DNA from: RPQJ01 sp963793675
GTDB lineage: Bacteria; Pseudomonadota; Gammaproteobacteria; Steroidobacterales; Steroidobacteraceae
Reading direction: 5' to 3'
Length of the DNA stretch: 64,000 nt
Assembly: GCA_963793675.1 (NCBI GenBank)
Contig: CAWCBA010000010.1
Span: forward strand, 868,001-932,000
Under the pieces are notes generated by a model. It was not told the origin of the DNA. It did no database searches and was given only the letters and a program-made list of their open reading frames with translations. Made by a program: the position numbers and the translations under genes. This document shows, in pieces, positions 9,195 through 19,700 of this stretch. Within the stretch, counting starts at the first letter, position 1. The number at the start of each line of letters is the position of its first letter.

Positions 9195-9815
9195 TCAGGT
9201 GGGGTCGGCGTCGCCGCGAACCTGCGCAACATCGACCAGCAGCAGGTCGTCGGGTGTGTCGAGGTCGATCCCTGCATTGCTCATGGGAACCCGGACGACC
9301 CGGTCGATGTTGCGTCTCAATACGTTTCGCGCATCGCGTTCGCCGCGCAGCGACAGCAGGTCGGAGAAGGCCCAGCGCGGAAAGATCGCGGGCAGGCCGG
9401 GCGCGCCCTGGTACAACGCGGCGGCGATCAGGATCGGGTGGCGCTTCCAGCTCGCATGCAGCCGGCGCAGGTCGTCCGCCGTGACCGCTACCTGGTCCGC
9501 CAGCATCAGCAGCAGGGCTGCCGAAGCGGGCGGCGCCGAATTCACCGCGACGCGAATCGAACTCGCAACGCCTTCCTCCCAACCGCGGTTCAGCGCGATC
9601 GAGATCGCACGTTGCCGCAGCGAGGGCGCGATCTCTTTTGCGTATGCCCCGATCACGACTGTGACGGATTGACCGGCTACGAACGCGGCGCTCGCGACCA
9701 GTTCGTGCAGCACCGGTTCGCCCCGCAGCCGGACCAGCGGCTTGATGCCGCCGAAGCGGGATGCGGGCCCGGCAGCGAGGATCGCCGCGTGCAGTTCGGA
9801 GGCCTGATCGTCCAT
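9195..9815 (-). CDS. MobA/MocA-like nucleotidyltransferase
   Basis: This 206-residue protein begins with the NTP-transferase signature AAILAAGPASRFGGIKPLV and shows VTVVIGAY, LNRGWEEGVASSIR and LLMLADQVAV, as in molybdenum-cofactor cytidylyl/guanylyltransferases (MocA/MobA and the CoxC-like group). It would couple CTP or GTP to a pterin cofactor or sugar phosphate. No molybdoenzyme or coxL-type genes are next to it, so the cofactor role is inference. ATG 9815 is the start; it is divergent from thrA. Confidence 0.78.
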   Translation of the reverse strand: MDDQASELHAAILAAGPASRFGGIKPLVRLRGEPVLHELVASAAFVAGQSVTVVIGAYAKEIAPSLRQRAISIALNRGWEEGVASSIRVAVNSAPPASAALLLMLADQVAVTADDLRRLHASWKRHPILIAAALYQGAPGLPAIFPRWAFSDLLSLRGERDARNVLRRNIDRVVRVPMSNAGIDLDTPDDLLLVDVAQVRGDADPT

Positions 9816-9962
9816 GTCCCTTAGTTTGCCTGCCGCGCTGCAAGAAGATAGAGTTTCAAGGTTCGAATCAACGAATTTTCCCGTGAGCTGCCGCCGTCAG
9901 CCCACCGCGAGCAGCGGCAGGGTGGGTGGCACGGCGGGCGACCGAAAAAGCGAGTCCGAAGC

Positions 9963-12432
9963 GTGCAATCCTGGAAAGTCCACAAGTTCGGCGGTTCGAG
10001 CGTCGCCGACGCCGCGTGCATGGTCCGCGTGGCAAAAATCATCGAGAACGATCCGGCGCCGCGCAAGGCGGTGGTGCTTTCGGCCTGCCGGGGCGTGACC
10101 GATGCGCTGCTCACGCTGATCGGCCTCGCCGAGCAGGATCTGCCGGCACTCGACGATCGACTGCAGGAGTTGCGTCAGCGCCACATCGACATCGCGCGCG
10201 AGTTGCTTGCGGGCGAGCTCTGCGACGAATACATCGCCGCGCTCGACCTCGACTGCCGCGACATCGCGGGCATCCTGCAGACGGTCCGGCTGGTACGCAA
10301 CGCATCGACCACGATGCGCGATCTCATCTCGGGCTACGGCGAAATCTGGTCGACGCGCCTGTTCGAGCGCCTGCTGCGCCGCCGCGCGGCGGGTCACGTG
10401 CAGTGGCTCGACGCCCGCAAGGCGCTGTTGGTGGAGTGGGGTCCGATGGGACCCGGCGTGCGCTGGGACCAGTCCCGGGCGCAGATGGCGGCGCTGGTGT
10501 CGCCAGAGTTCGTCGGCACGCTGGTCGTTACCGGGTTCATTGCAACCGACACGCATGGCCTGCAGACGACGCTGGGCCGCAACGGCAGCGACTACTCGGC
10601 GTCGATTTTCGGCTCGCTGCTCGATGCCGCCGAGATCGTGATCTGGACCGACGTCGACGGCGTGCTGAGCGCCGACCCGCGCCTGGTGCCCGAGGCGCAG
10701 GTGATCGACGACGCTCTCCTACAACGAGGCGATGGAACTCGCGTATTTCGGCGCCAAGGTCATCCATCCGTCGACGATGGCGCCCGCGATCCAGAAGCGC
10801 ATCCCGATCTGGATCAAGAACACGTTTGCGGCCGACAGGTCCGGCACCCTGATTCACGACCACTCGGATCCCGATCCGCTGGTGAAGGGCATCACCACGA
10901 TCGACCGTATCGCGCTCGTGAACCTCGAAGGCGCCGGCATGATCGGGGTGCCCGGTACCGCGCACCGCCTGTTCGGTGCGCTGCGCGAGGAGGGCATTTC
11001 GGTCATCCTCATTTCGCAGGGCAGTTCCGAGCACTCGATCTGCTTCGCGGTGCCGGAACTCGAGGCCGACCGTGCCGAGCGCGTGGTGCGTCGTGCGTTC
11101 GACCCCGAGCTGCGCGAAGGACAGATCCACAGCATCGAGATCAACCGCGGCTGCAGCATCCTGGCCGTCGTGGGCGACGGCATGGCCGGCGCGCACGGCG
11201 TGGCTGCCAAGGTCTTCACGGCGCTGGGACTGGCGGGCGTCAACGTCCGGGCGATTGCCCAGGGCGCGTCCGAGCGCAACATTTCCGTCGTGATCGACGG
11301 TCGTGGCAGCGCGCGAGCGCTGCGCGCGGTGCATTCCGCGTTCTATCTCTCGGCACACACGGTCTCGATCGGCCTGATCGGCCCGGGACTCGTGGGCGGT
11401 GCGCTGCTCGAGCAGATCGCGGGTCAGAAGCAGCGCCTGGCTCGCGACTTCAAGCTCGACCTGCGCGTGCGCGCCATTGCGGGCTCGAAGTCGATGCGGC
11501 TCGCGGCCGGCGCGATCGACCTGGCGCGCTGGCGTGACGAATACAGGGCGGGCGGCGACCCAGTCGATCTCGACCGGTTTGCGGACCACGTGCATGCCGA
11601 TCATTTTCCGCACGCCGTGATCATCGACTGCACGGCCAGCGCCGAGGTGGCGAAGCACTATCCGCACTGGCTGTCGGAAGGCATCCACATCGTCACGCCG
11701 AACAAGAAGGCGAACAGCGCTCCCTACGCGGACTACCAGCACGTCAAGGATGCGAGGCGCACGGCCGGGTCGCACTATCTCTACGAAGCGACTGTCGGCG
11801 CGGGTCTGCCCGTGATCCAGACGCTGCGTGACCTGCGCGAGACCGGCGATGAAATCCGTCGCATCGAAGGCATGTTCTCGGGCACCCTGGCCTACCTGTT
11901 CAACACCTGGGACGGCTCGCAGCCTTTCTCGGAGGTCGTGCGGCACGCGAAGTCGCTCGGTTACACCGAGCCTGATCCGCGCGACGACCTGTCGGGCATG
12001 GACGTGGCGCGCAAGCTGATCATCCTGGCGCGCGAGATGGGCCTGCGCACGGAAATGGCCGAGGTCAAGGTCGAGAGCCTGGTGCCGGCGGCGCTCAACG
12101 AATGCGGCGTCGACTCGTTCCTCGAGCGACTGCCGGAATTCGACCAGACCATGCTCGCGCGCCTGCGGGCGGCCACCGCGCGCGGACACGTGCTGCGCTA
12201 CGTCGGGTCGGTCGACGCGCAGGGCCAGGCCGAGGTCGGGCTGGTCGAACTGCCGAAGTCGCACCCGTTCGCCAACATTGCACTCACGGACAATATCGTC
12301 CGTTTCGAGACCGCGCGTTACGACAAGAATCCGCTCATCGTGCAGGGTCCCGGGGCGGGCCCAGCCGTCACGGCGGCCGGCGTCTTTGCCGACCTGCTGC
12401 GCGTCTGTGCCTACCTTGGAGCCAAGTTGTGA
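9963..12432 (+). CDS. thrA: Bifunctional aspartokinase/homoserine dehydrogenase, one frameshift
   Basis: The first and third steps of threonine synthesis in one polypeptide. A GTG at 9963 starts VQSWKVHKFGGSSVADA, the aspartokinase opening (KFGGSSV). The kinase, ACT-containing linker (GAGMIGVPGTAHRLF, SERNISVVI) and homoserine dehydrogenase (GLIGPGLVGGALLEQ, VTPNKKANS, EATVGAGLPVI, GTLAYLFN) follow in order. The frame breaks at about 10712-10716 (GACGACGCTCTCC). Removing one base restores DDLSYNEAMELAYFGAKV and gives 823 codons including stop, the expected length. No threonine/isoleucine-rich leader peptide is visible in the 147 bases upstream, so E. coli-style attenuation is unlikely. The stop overlaps thrB by four bases (GTGA). 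Confidence 0.95.
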
Positions 12433-13376
12433 CCGGCGACCCCGCCCGCAGCTCGGCCACCGCATTTGCGCCGGCGAGTGTCGGCAACGTCGCCGTCGGC
12501 TTCGACATTCTCGGCCACACGGTGGCTGCCCTCGGTGACAAGGTGCGAGCCACGCGCCGGGTCGAGCGTGGTGTCGCGATCCGCTCCATCACCGGCACGG
12601 TCGAAAACCTGCCGCTCGCGGCCGAGAAGAACACTGCCGGCATGGCCGTGCTCGCGCTGTGCCGCGAGTTGAACCTGCCGTACGGCTTCGACCTCGACAT
12701 CGAAAAGGGCATCCCGCTCGGCTCCGGTCTCGGTGGTTCGGCGGCTTCGGCCGTTGCCGGCATCGTGGCCGCGACTGCGCTGGTCGACGAGCGATTCGAT
12801 CGCACCGAACTGCTCAAGTTCGCCATGCAGGGCGAGGCGGTCGCGAGCGGTTCGGTGCACGTCGACAACATCGCGCCGTCGCTGTACGGCGGCCTGGTGC
12901 TCACGGTCGGCATCGACAACCCGTTCGTGAAGCAGATCCCGGTGCCGGACACGATCCGCTGCGTGCTGGTTCATCCGCACATGGTGCTGCCGACGCGCGA
13001 GGCGCGCGCAATCCTGAGCAAGTCCGTGCCGTTGTCGGACGTGATCTGGCAGCAGGCCAACCTTGCCGGTTTTCTCGCGGGCTGCTTCACCAACGACATC
13101 GCGCTGATCCGCGAGTCGCTGCTCGACGTGGTGATCGAGCCGCAGCGGCAGGTGTTGATTCCGGGCTTCGTCGAGGTGAAGCAGGCGGCACTCGCGGCCG
13201 GCGCACTGGGCGGATCCATCTCCGGCGCGGGTCCCACGGTATTCGCGTGGGTCGATGCAGCTGACGCAGAAAAGGTCCGTGCCGGGATGGTCGATGCGTT
13301 CGCGCGTCACGGCCTCGATTCCGACAGCTGGGTATCGACTTTCGACCGCGCCGGCGCGCGCGTGGTGGGTGACTGA
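12429..13376 (+). CDS. thrB: Homoserine kinase
   Basis: This 315-residue GHMP-family kinase phosphorylates homoserine for thrC. The ATP-binding loop GIPLGSGLGGSAAS is at residues 94-107; the N-terminal substrate-binding strand reads ATAFAPASVGNVAVGFD, and the third GHMP motif is GSISGAGPTVFAW. I place the start at GTG 12429, overlapping the thrA stop as GTGA, which implies translational coupling; the open frame upstream of this is only the shadow of thrA. It ends two bases before thrC. Confidence 0.95.
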   Translation: MTGDPARSSATAFAPASVGNVAVGFDILGHTVAALGDKVRATRRVERGVAIRSITGTVENLPLAAEKNTAGMAVLALCRELNLPYGFDLDIEKGIPLGSGLGGSAASAVAGIVAATALVDERFDRTELLKFAMQGEAVASGSVHVDNIAPSLYGGLVLTVGIDNPFVKQIPVPDTIRCVLVHPHMVLPTREARAILSKSVPLSDVIWQQANLAGFLAGCFTNDIALIRESLLDVVIEPQRQVLIPGFVEVKQAALAAGALGGSISGAGPTVFAWVDAADAEKVRAGMVDAFARHGLDSDSWVSTFDRAGARVVGD

Positions 13377-13378
13377 CC

Positions 13379-14686
13379 ATGCAGTTCCAGAGCACCCGCA
13401 ACCCGGGGCACCGTGTCGGCCTGAGCGACGCGATCGCGCGCGGCCTGGCGCCGGACGGCGGCCTCTACGTCCCGACCGAACTGCCGCAGCTCGACCGCAA
13501 GGAGTTCGACGGCGCCAGCACGATTGCGGAAGTGGCGGAAGTGCTGTTGCGGCCCTTCGCGGCCGGGGACGCGATCGCGGACCAGGTGCCGGCCATCGTC
13601 CGTGACGCCTTCAACTTCCCGGCGCCGGTCGTGGAAGTGGAGGGAGCCGCCGGGCCCTTGTCGGTGCTGGAGCTGTTCCATGGCCCGACTGCGGCCTTCA
13701 AGGATTTCGGCGCACGGTTTCTTGCGGCCGCGCTCGAACGCATTCCCCGCAGGGATCCGCGTCGCTTGACGATCCTGGTCGCGACCTCGGGTGACACCGG
13801 TGGTGCCGTGGCCGCGGCGTTCTATCAGCGCCCCTGGGTCGACGTGGTCGTGCTCTATCCGAAGGGCCTGGTCTCGGCACGCCAGGAAAAGCAGCTCGCC
13901 TGCTGGGGCGGGAACGTGCGCACGCTGGCGGTTGCCGGCACCTTCGATGACTGCCAGCGCATGGTGAAGGAGGCGTTCGTCGATCCCGCCCTGGGTCGTG
14001 ACCTGCTGCTGTCCTCGGCGAACAGCATCAACGTCGGCCGGCTGCTGCCGCAGATGGCCTATTACGCGCAGGCGAGCCTCGAGCTTTTCCGGCGCGAGGG
14101 TCGCGCGCCGAACTACATCGTGCCCTCGGGCAACCTGGGCAACGTCGCCGCCTGCCTCTGGGCACGCAAGCTGGGCCTGCCCATCGGCGAAGTGATGCTG
14201 GCCACGAACGCCAACCTGACCGTGCCGGACTACCTGCGCACGGGCGAGTGGCAACCGCGGCCGAGCCTCGCTACGCTTGCGTCCGCCATGGACGTAGGCA
14301 ACCCGAGCAACATGGAACGACTGCGCTGGCTGTTCCCCGAACTGCACGAGCTGCGCGCTGCGTTTTCCGCGTACTCGGTCAGCGACGATGAGATCCGTGC
14401 CACGATCCGGCGCGATTACTCAGCTTACGGGCAGACGTGGTGTCCGCACACAGCGACGGCGGCGCACCTGTACCGGCAGCTGCCAGCCGAGCGGCGCAAG
14501 GAACGCTGGGTGCTGGTCGGTACCGCGCATCCCGCCAAGTTCAATGACGTCGTCGAGCCGCTGATCGGCGCGGAAGTGCCGGTGCCGTCAGCGCTCGCCG
14601 ATCTGTTGTCGCTGCCGTCCCTGCAACAGGACGTGGCGCCCAGCCTTGATGATCTACGCAACGTGCTCAAGGGGAATCCGGCTTGA
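13379..14686 (+). CDS. thrC: Threonine synthase
   Basis: This 435-residue PLP enzyme converts O-phosphohomoserine to threonine. The PLP lysine is K108 in HGPTAAFKDFGARF. SGDTGGAVAAAF (phosphate and PLP loop), SANSINVGRLLPQ and SGNLGNVAACLWARK follow, all typical of the proteobacterial ThrC class. ATG 13379 lies two bases after thrB. It completes a thrABC operon, and its stop codon overlaps the TTG start of the NERD-domain gene, so that gene is probably part of the same transcript. Confidence 0.95.
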   Translation: MQFQSTRNPGHRVGLSDAIARGLAPDGGLYVPTELPQLDRKEFDGASTIAEVAEVLLRPFAAGDAIADQVPAIVRDAFNFPAPVVEVEGAAGPLSVLELFHGPTAAFKDFGARFLAAALERIPRRDPRRLTILVATSGDTGGAVAAAFYQRPWVDVVVLYPKGLVSARQEKQLACWGGNVRTLAVAGTFDDCQRMVKEAFVDPALGRDLLLSSANSINVGRLLPQMAYYAQASLELFRREGRAPNYIVPSGNLGNVAACLWARKLGLPIGEVMLATNANLTVPDYLRTGEWQPRPSLATLASAMDVGNPSNMERLRWLFPELHELRAAFSAYSVSDDEIRATIRRDYSAYGQTWCPHTATAAHLYRQLPAERRKERWVLVGTAHPAKFNDVVEPLIGAEVPVPSALADLLSLPSLQQDVAPSLDDLRNVLKGNPA

Positions 14687-15270
14687 AGACGCTCCTGGGA
14701 CTGCCGTTGTGGTTGTGGGTCATCTGCGCGCTGGCATTGCTCGGCGCCGCGGGCTATTTCATCCGCGAGAAGGTGCGGCAGGTGCGCGCGCGCCGGGCGA
14801 TCGACAACGTGATCTCGTCCGTCGCGTTCGACGAATTGCGCAACGTCCTGTTGCCGACGGGCTCGGGCGAACAGATCCACATCAACTACCTGCTGCTTAC
14901 CCAGAACGGCTTGCTGGCACTCGACCTGTTCGATGCCCACGGCATGATCTTTGCCGGCGAGAAGATGGAGCAGTGGTCCATCTTCGGTCCCAAGCGGCAC
15001 TTCATGATCACCAACCCGTTGCCGATGCTGTACGACCGGGTGGCCGTGGTCCGGCAGTTCGCGGGTGACGCCGTGCCGGTCGAAGGCCGCATCGTGTTTT
15101 CGATGCGGGGTGAATTTCCCAAGGGCCGGCCCGAAACCGTGATCCGGCTCGACGAGTTGCAGGACCAGTTCCCTGCGGTCGAACGCGCGGCAGGCGGTGC
15201 CGCGGCCGCGTTCGCGGACGTGTGGGAACGCATCAAGCTCGCTTCACAGCCCAATCCGCTCGCAGGCTGA
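14683..15270 (+). CDS. Membrane-anchored NERD-domain protein
   Basis: The 195-residue protein begins with one transmembrane helix (LPLWLWVICALALLGAAGYF, about residues 7-26). A NERD (nuclease-related domain) segment follows: VAFDELRNVLLPTG..INYLLLTQNGLLALDLFDAHGMIFAG, with weak conservation of the acidic motif. The start is TTG 14683, preceded by AAGGGGA and overlapping the thrC stop (TTGA). NERD domains resemble Holliday-junction/restriction-type nucleases. No complete catalytic D-ExK signature is obvious, so activity is uncertain. It sits between a biosynthetic operon and the TIR/STAND pair, from which it is separated by 127 bases. Confidence 0.65.
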   Translation: MKTLLGLPLWLWVICALALLGAAGYFIREKVRQVRARRAIDNVISSVAFDELRNVLLPTGSGEQIHINYLLLTQNGLLALDLFDAHGMIFAGEKMEQWSIFGPKRHFMITNPLPMLYDRVAVVRQFAGDAVPVEGRIVFSMRGEFPKGRPETVIRLDELQDQFPAVERAAGGAAAAFADVWERIKLASQPNPLAG

Positions 15271-15397
15271 GTGCCGCGGCCCGCCGGGTCGCCGATACAC
15301 ATCCCCGCGGCATTACCGCTAGACTTCGCGCAAATCGAACTCCAGGGGGGTATCGGCGCATGACCGCGACGGGCAGAGAGCCAGGGCAGGCAGGTTG

Positions 15398-16795
15398 ATG
15401 GGTGCGGCAGCGGTGCTGCGCGACAGCGACAACCTGCGTGGCTTCGACGAGGACGCCTGGGACGATCTCCTCAATTACATCGAGGAGCGCCGGGTCATTC
15501 CCATCGTCGGGCCGGACCTGCTGCGCGTCGATACCGACCAGGGACCACGGCTGCTGTATGAGTGGCTGGCGGAGAAACTGGCCGTCAAGCTGTCGGTCGA
15601 TCCGTCCGGCCTGCCGCAACCACTCACGCTCAACGACGTCGTCTGTTGCTACCTGGGCCAGCGCGGTCGCCGCGAAGAGGCCTACACGCGCCTGCGTTCG
15701 ATCATGCGCGAGGTGCAGATCGCGCCGCCGATGGCGCTGCGGCAGCTGGCGCAGATCACCGACTTCGATCTCTTCGTCACCACCACGTTCGACCCGCTGC
15801 TCGAGCAAGCCGTGAACCTCGAGCGCTTCGGTGGCCAGCCGCAAGCGGAAGTCATCGCTTACGCCCCGAACCGCGTGTCCGACCTGCCGGTGGAACGCAG
15901 CCAGCTGCAGCGGCCGGTCGTCTATCACATGCTCGGCAAACTCTCGGCCTCGCCCACGTATGTCGTCTCTGACGAGGACATGCTGGAGTTCATCTGCGCC
16001 CTGCAGTCCGAGCACCTCACGCCCGAGAAGCTGTTCCACGAACTGGAGCACAGTCACCTGCTGCTGATCGGCAGCGACTTCTCCAACTGGCTGGCGCGCC
16101 TGTTCCTGCGCATGGCGAAGCGCAAGCGGCTGTCCGATCCGCGTGACTTCGGTGAAATTCTGGCCGATGACCATACTTCCAAGGACGAGCGCCTGCTCGC
16201 GTTCCTGCAGCAGGTGAGCGTGCGCACGCGGGTGTTCAGCGGCGCCGAGTCGTTCGTTGCCGAATTGCATCAACGCTGGTTGCGCCGGCAGCAGCCGGCC
16301 TCTGCGACGTCGAACATGGGGCTGGCGCCGCAACGGTTCCTGCCGCCTGCGCGCGAGATGCCCGAGAATGCGATCTTCATCAGCTACGCGCGGGAAGACC
16401 TGGCTGCCGTGCAGCGGCTGAAGGCGGCGCTGGACGCGGCCGGCCTCGTCACCTGGTTCGACCTCGACCGGCTCGAAGGCGGTGACGATTACGACCACAA
16501 GATCCGCGCGAACATCGGGCGTTGCAGCTTCTTCCTGCCCGTGATCTCGGGCTCGACGCAGCGCCGGCTCGAAGCCTATTTCCGCCGGGAGTGGAGCTAT
16601 GCCGTGGACCGCTCGCGCAACATGGCCGAAGGCGCCGTGTTCATCCTGCCCGTCTGTATCGATGACACGGCCGAAGCCGACGCGCTGGTCCCCGAAAAAT
16701 TCAAGGCGGTCCACATCTCGCGCCTGCCTGACGGAGAGCCGTCGCCGGACTTCATCCGTCGGCTGCAGGAACTCTCGCACGGCCGTCGTTCATGA
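15398..16795 (+). CDS. SIR2-like / TIR domain fusion protein
   Basis: This is a 465-residue protein in two parts. Residues about 25-290 match the SIR2-like fold used in prokaryotic defence: VIPIVGPDLL, DLFVTTTFDPLLEQA, VVYHMLGKL, LLLIGSDFSNWL. Residues about 322-465 form a TIR domain: NAIFISYAREDLAAVQRLK, GLVTWFDLDRLEGG, FFLPVISGSTQRRL, and FRREWSYAV, where Glu 398 sits at the position of the catalytic NADase glutamate. TIR domains of this kind cleave NAD or make signalling nucleotides. In the SIR2 part the usual GxG and TTN-Y/F-D signatures read GPD and TTTFD, so it may be a degenerate sensor. I start at ATG 15398; a TTG directly precedes it. It overlaps the STAND gene by four bases (ATGA), so the two products are likely made together. 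Confidence 0.82.
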   Translation: MGAAAVLRDSDNLRGFDEDAWDDLLNYIEERRVIPIVGPDLLRVDTDQGPRLLYEWLAEKLAVKLSVDPSGLPQPLTLNDVVCCYLGQRGRREEAYTRLRSIMREVQIAPPMALRQLAQITDFDLFVTTTFDPLLEQAVNLERFGGQPQAEVIAYAPNRVSDLPVERSQLQRPVVYHMLGKLSASPTYVVSDEDMLEFICALQSEHLTPEKLFHELEHSHLLLIGSDFSNWLARLFLRMAKRKRLSDPRDFGEILADDHTSKDERLLAFLQQVSVRTRVFSGAESFVAELHQRWLRRQQPASATSNMGLAPQRFLPPAREMPENAIFISYAREDLAAVQRLKAALDAAGLVTWFDLDRLEGGDDYDHKIRANIGRCSFFLPVISGSTQRRLEAYFRREWSYAVDRSRNMAEGAVFILPVCIDDTAEADALVPEKFKAVHISRLPDGEPSPDFIRRLQELSHGRRS

Positions 16796-19700
16796 AGACC
16801 GTGCAGCCTGGCGCCGCCACCGAGACCGCGATCGATCCCGAGAACCCGTGGCTCGGATTGTCGAGCTATTCCGAGGAGACCCGGGCCTACTTCCATGGTC
16901 GCGACGAAGAGGCGGCGGAACTCGCGCGGCGCGTGCAGCGCAAGCTGCTCACGGTGCTGTTCGGGCAGTCGGGACTCGGCAAGACCTCGCTGCTGCGCGC
17001 GGGCCTGGTGCCGCGCTTGCGCGGATCGGGGTTCTGTCCCGTCTACGTCCGCATCGATTACGCGCCGGAGTCGCCGCCGCCGGCCGAGCAGATCAAGCAG
17101 GCAATCTTCAAGGTCACGGCCGAGGCCGGGCACTGGACGCGCCCGGGGTCGGCCGTCGAAGGCGAATCGCTCTGGGAGTTCCTGCATCACCGCGGCGACC
17201 TGCTGCGCGATGCGAACGGACAGACGCTGCTGCCGCTGCTGATCTTCGACCAGTTCGAGGAGATCTTCACGCTGGCGCAGGCCGACGACGCGGGGCGGCA
17301 GCGTGCGAAGCGGTTCCTGGACGACCTTGCCGACCTGGTCGAGAACCGGCCGCCGGCCGACCTCGAGCGGCGCCTGGAGAACGACGAGGCCAACGCGGAC
17401 GATTTCGACTTTGCCCGCGCCGACTACCGCATCCTGATCTCGCTGCGCGAGGACTACCTCGCGCACCTCGAAAGCGTGAAGAGCGTGATGCCGTCGATCA
17501 CGCAGAACCGCATGCGACTCGCCCGCATGACAGGCGCGCAGGCGCTCAGCGCGGTCATGCAGCCGGGCGGCAAGCTCGTTTCGCAGGAAGTCGCGGAATC
17601 GATCGTGCGCTTCGTCGCCGGCGGCTCCGAGTTGCAGAACGCCGAAGTCGAGCCGTCGCTGCTCAGCCTGATCTGTCACGAACTCAATACGGTGCGGCAG
17701 GCGCAGGGTAAGTCGGAAATTTCCGCCGACCTGCTGGCCGGTTCCCGCGACACCATCCTTTCGGAATTCTACGAGCGCGCGCTGGCCGACCAGCCGGCCG
17801 ACGTGCGCCGTGTCATCGAAGACGAGCTGCTGACTGAATCCGGCTACCGCGAGAGCCTGGCCGAGGAACGCGTGGCCAAGGCCCTGGCGGCTGCCGGCGC
17901 AGCGCCCGATGCGCTGGCCAAGCTCGTCGACCGGCGGCTCCTGCGCATCGAAGAACGTCTCGACGTCCGCCGTGTCGAGCTCACGCACGATGTTCTCTGC
18001 AGCGTCGTCCGCTCGAGCCGCAACCTGAGGCACGAACGCGAGGCGCGGGACGAGGCCGAGAAGCAACTCGCGGCACAGCAGGAGAGGGCGACCGAGACAC
18101 GCCGCACGCTGCGCAAGACGCGACGGTTCGCGATGATCGCGGCCGGACTGATGGTCGTCGCGCTCGCGAGCGCCATCTTCGGCTGGATCAACTGGAACCG
18201 TGCCCGGGCTGCCGACCAGCTCGCGCAGAAAGCCCGTGCAGACGCGGAAAAACTGGTCGGTTTCCTGATCGAGGATTTCTACGCCGAGCTCGAACCCACG
18301 GGTCGGCTCGAGACCATGGGCAAGCTTGCGCACATGGCGGTGAGCTATTACGACGGCTTGCCGCAGGAACTGCTGACACCGCAGACGCAGGTCTACCGTG
18401 GCATGGCGCTGATCCGCGAGGGCGGTGCACTGCTCGCGCGCGGCGATCTGGAGGCGGGTAGTCCGAAGCTCGACGAGGCGTGGGCCATCTTCGACAAGCT
18501 TCGCTCCGGCGGCGACAAGGGTGAGCAGGTGGCGGTCGGGCTCGCGCTGGCGAAATTCACGCGATTTTCGAGCTGGGGCGTCAGTGGAGCGCCAGGATCG
18601 AAGCCGCAGGATCTCCAGCAAGCCGCGGACCTGCTGCGACCCTGGGCCAAGGCTGCAGGAGCGTCGGCCCAGACCCGGATGCTGTACGCCGACACGCTCA
18701 ACTACCTGAGCCACACCCAGCCATTGGACAAGCGCATAGCGATCTGCGAGGAAGCGCGTGCGATCCTGCGCGACGTCGGTGCCCGCGACCTCTCGGACTT
18801 GCGGGCGGCATCCATCTATGCGGACACCAGTGACTCGCAGGCCCGTCATTCGCTGTTGCTTGGCAAGGTGGCCGCGGCCGAGGAGCTCGAAACCGAGGTC
18901 TACTCGATCGCGGAGAAGGTGCTGGCCCAGCGACCGGGTGACCTGCGTTCGATGGCGAATCGGGCACTGGCCGCCGGTCTCCTGGGGACGCTGGCGCTCC
19001 GCCGATATGACTACGCGGCCGCGGGCGACTATGCGGCAAGGTCTGCCGTGGCCGGCGAGAACTACGTGCGTTTCAACCCCTCCGATCTCAATTCCTGGAT
19101 CTACTGGGTTCGCGGCAAGGACCAGGTCGCATCGGTGCTGCTGGAGCAGGGACACGTCGGCGCCGCAATCGATGGTTTTCGTGCGACGGTGGCGCTTGAC
19201 CAGGACACGCGCAAACCGGCGAGCCTGGCACCGCTGCTCTTCGGTACCTGGGGCACTCTCATCGTCAACGAGGCCCGGACGGGCGACTTTACCGCGGTCG
19301 ATAAGTCGCTCAAGAACGGCGTGGCGGCGGTGGAAGCTTCGGCGACCCTGGATGCGGCGAGCGGTCCGCGCAAGGTCCTGTACGACCTGGTGATTGCCAA
19401 CGTGCGGTCCCGCGTCAACCTGGCCAAGGGGAAGAATCAGGCCGCCTTCGACCAGGCGATGCAGGCCGTCCACCAATTGCAGTCACTCGACCTTGCTGCG
19501 GCCGCATCCGGCGACAGCGTCCAGGGCCTCACGATTTTCCGCGACAACGTGCTGCGCTACACGCTGGCGACCGTCTCCCTGGCGGCAATCCGCACCGGTC
19601 GCTACGGGGAAGCGGAAGCCGCGGCGCGCGAGCGCCACGCCTTGCCGCCGAATCCCAATTCCGAACTCGACCCGCAAGACGAGCAATCGCGGGCGCAGGT

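Noticed and set aside
9816..9962. Thr attenuator ahead of thrA
   Set aside because: No leader peptide rich in Thr/Ile codons and no clear alternative hairpins with a T-tract.
10537..12465. 642-codon minus-strand open frame across thrA
   Set aside because: It is a shadow of the GC-rich thrA/thrB codons; its translation is His/Arg/Asp-rich without domains.
16597..19476. 959-codon minus-strand open frame across the STAND gene
   Set aside because: It has composition typical of antisense shadows and no domain, whereas the plus frame has Walker motifs and a membrane helix.
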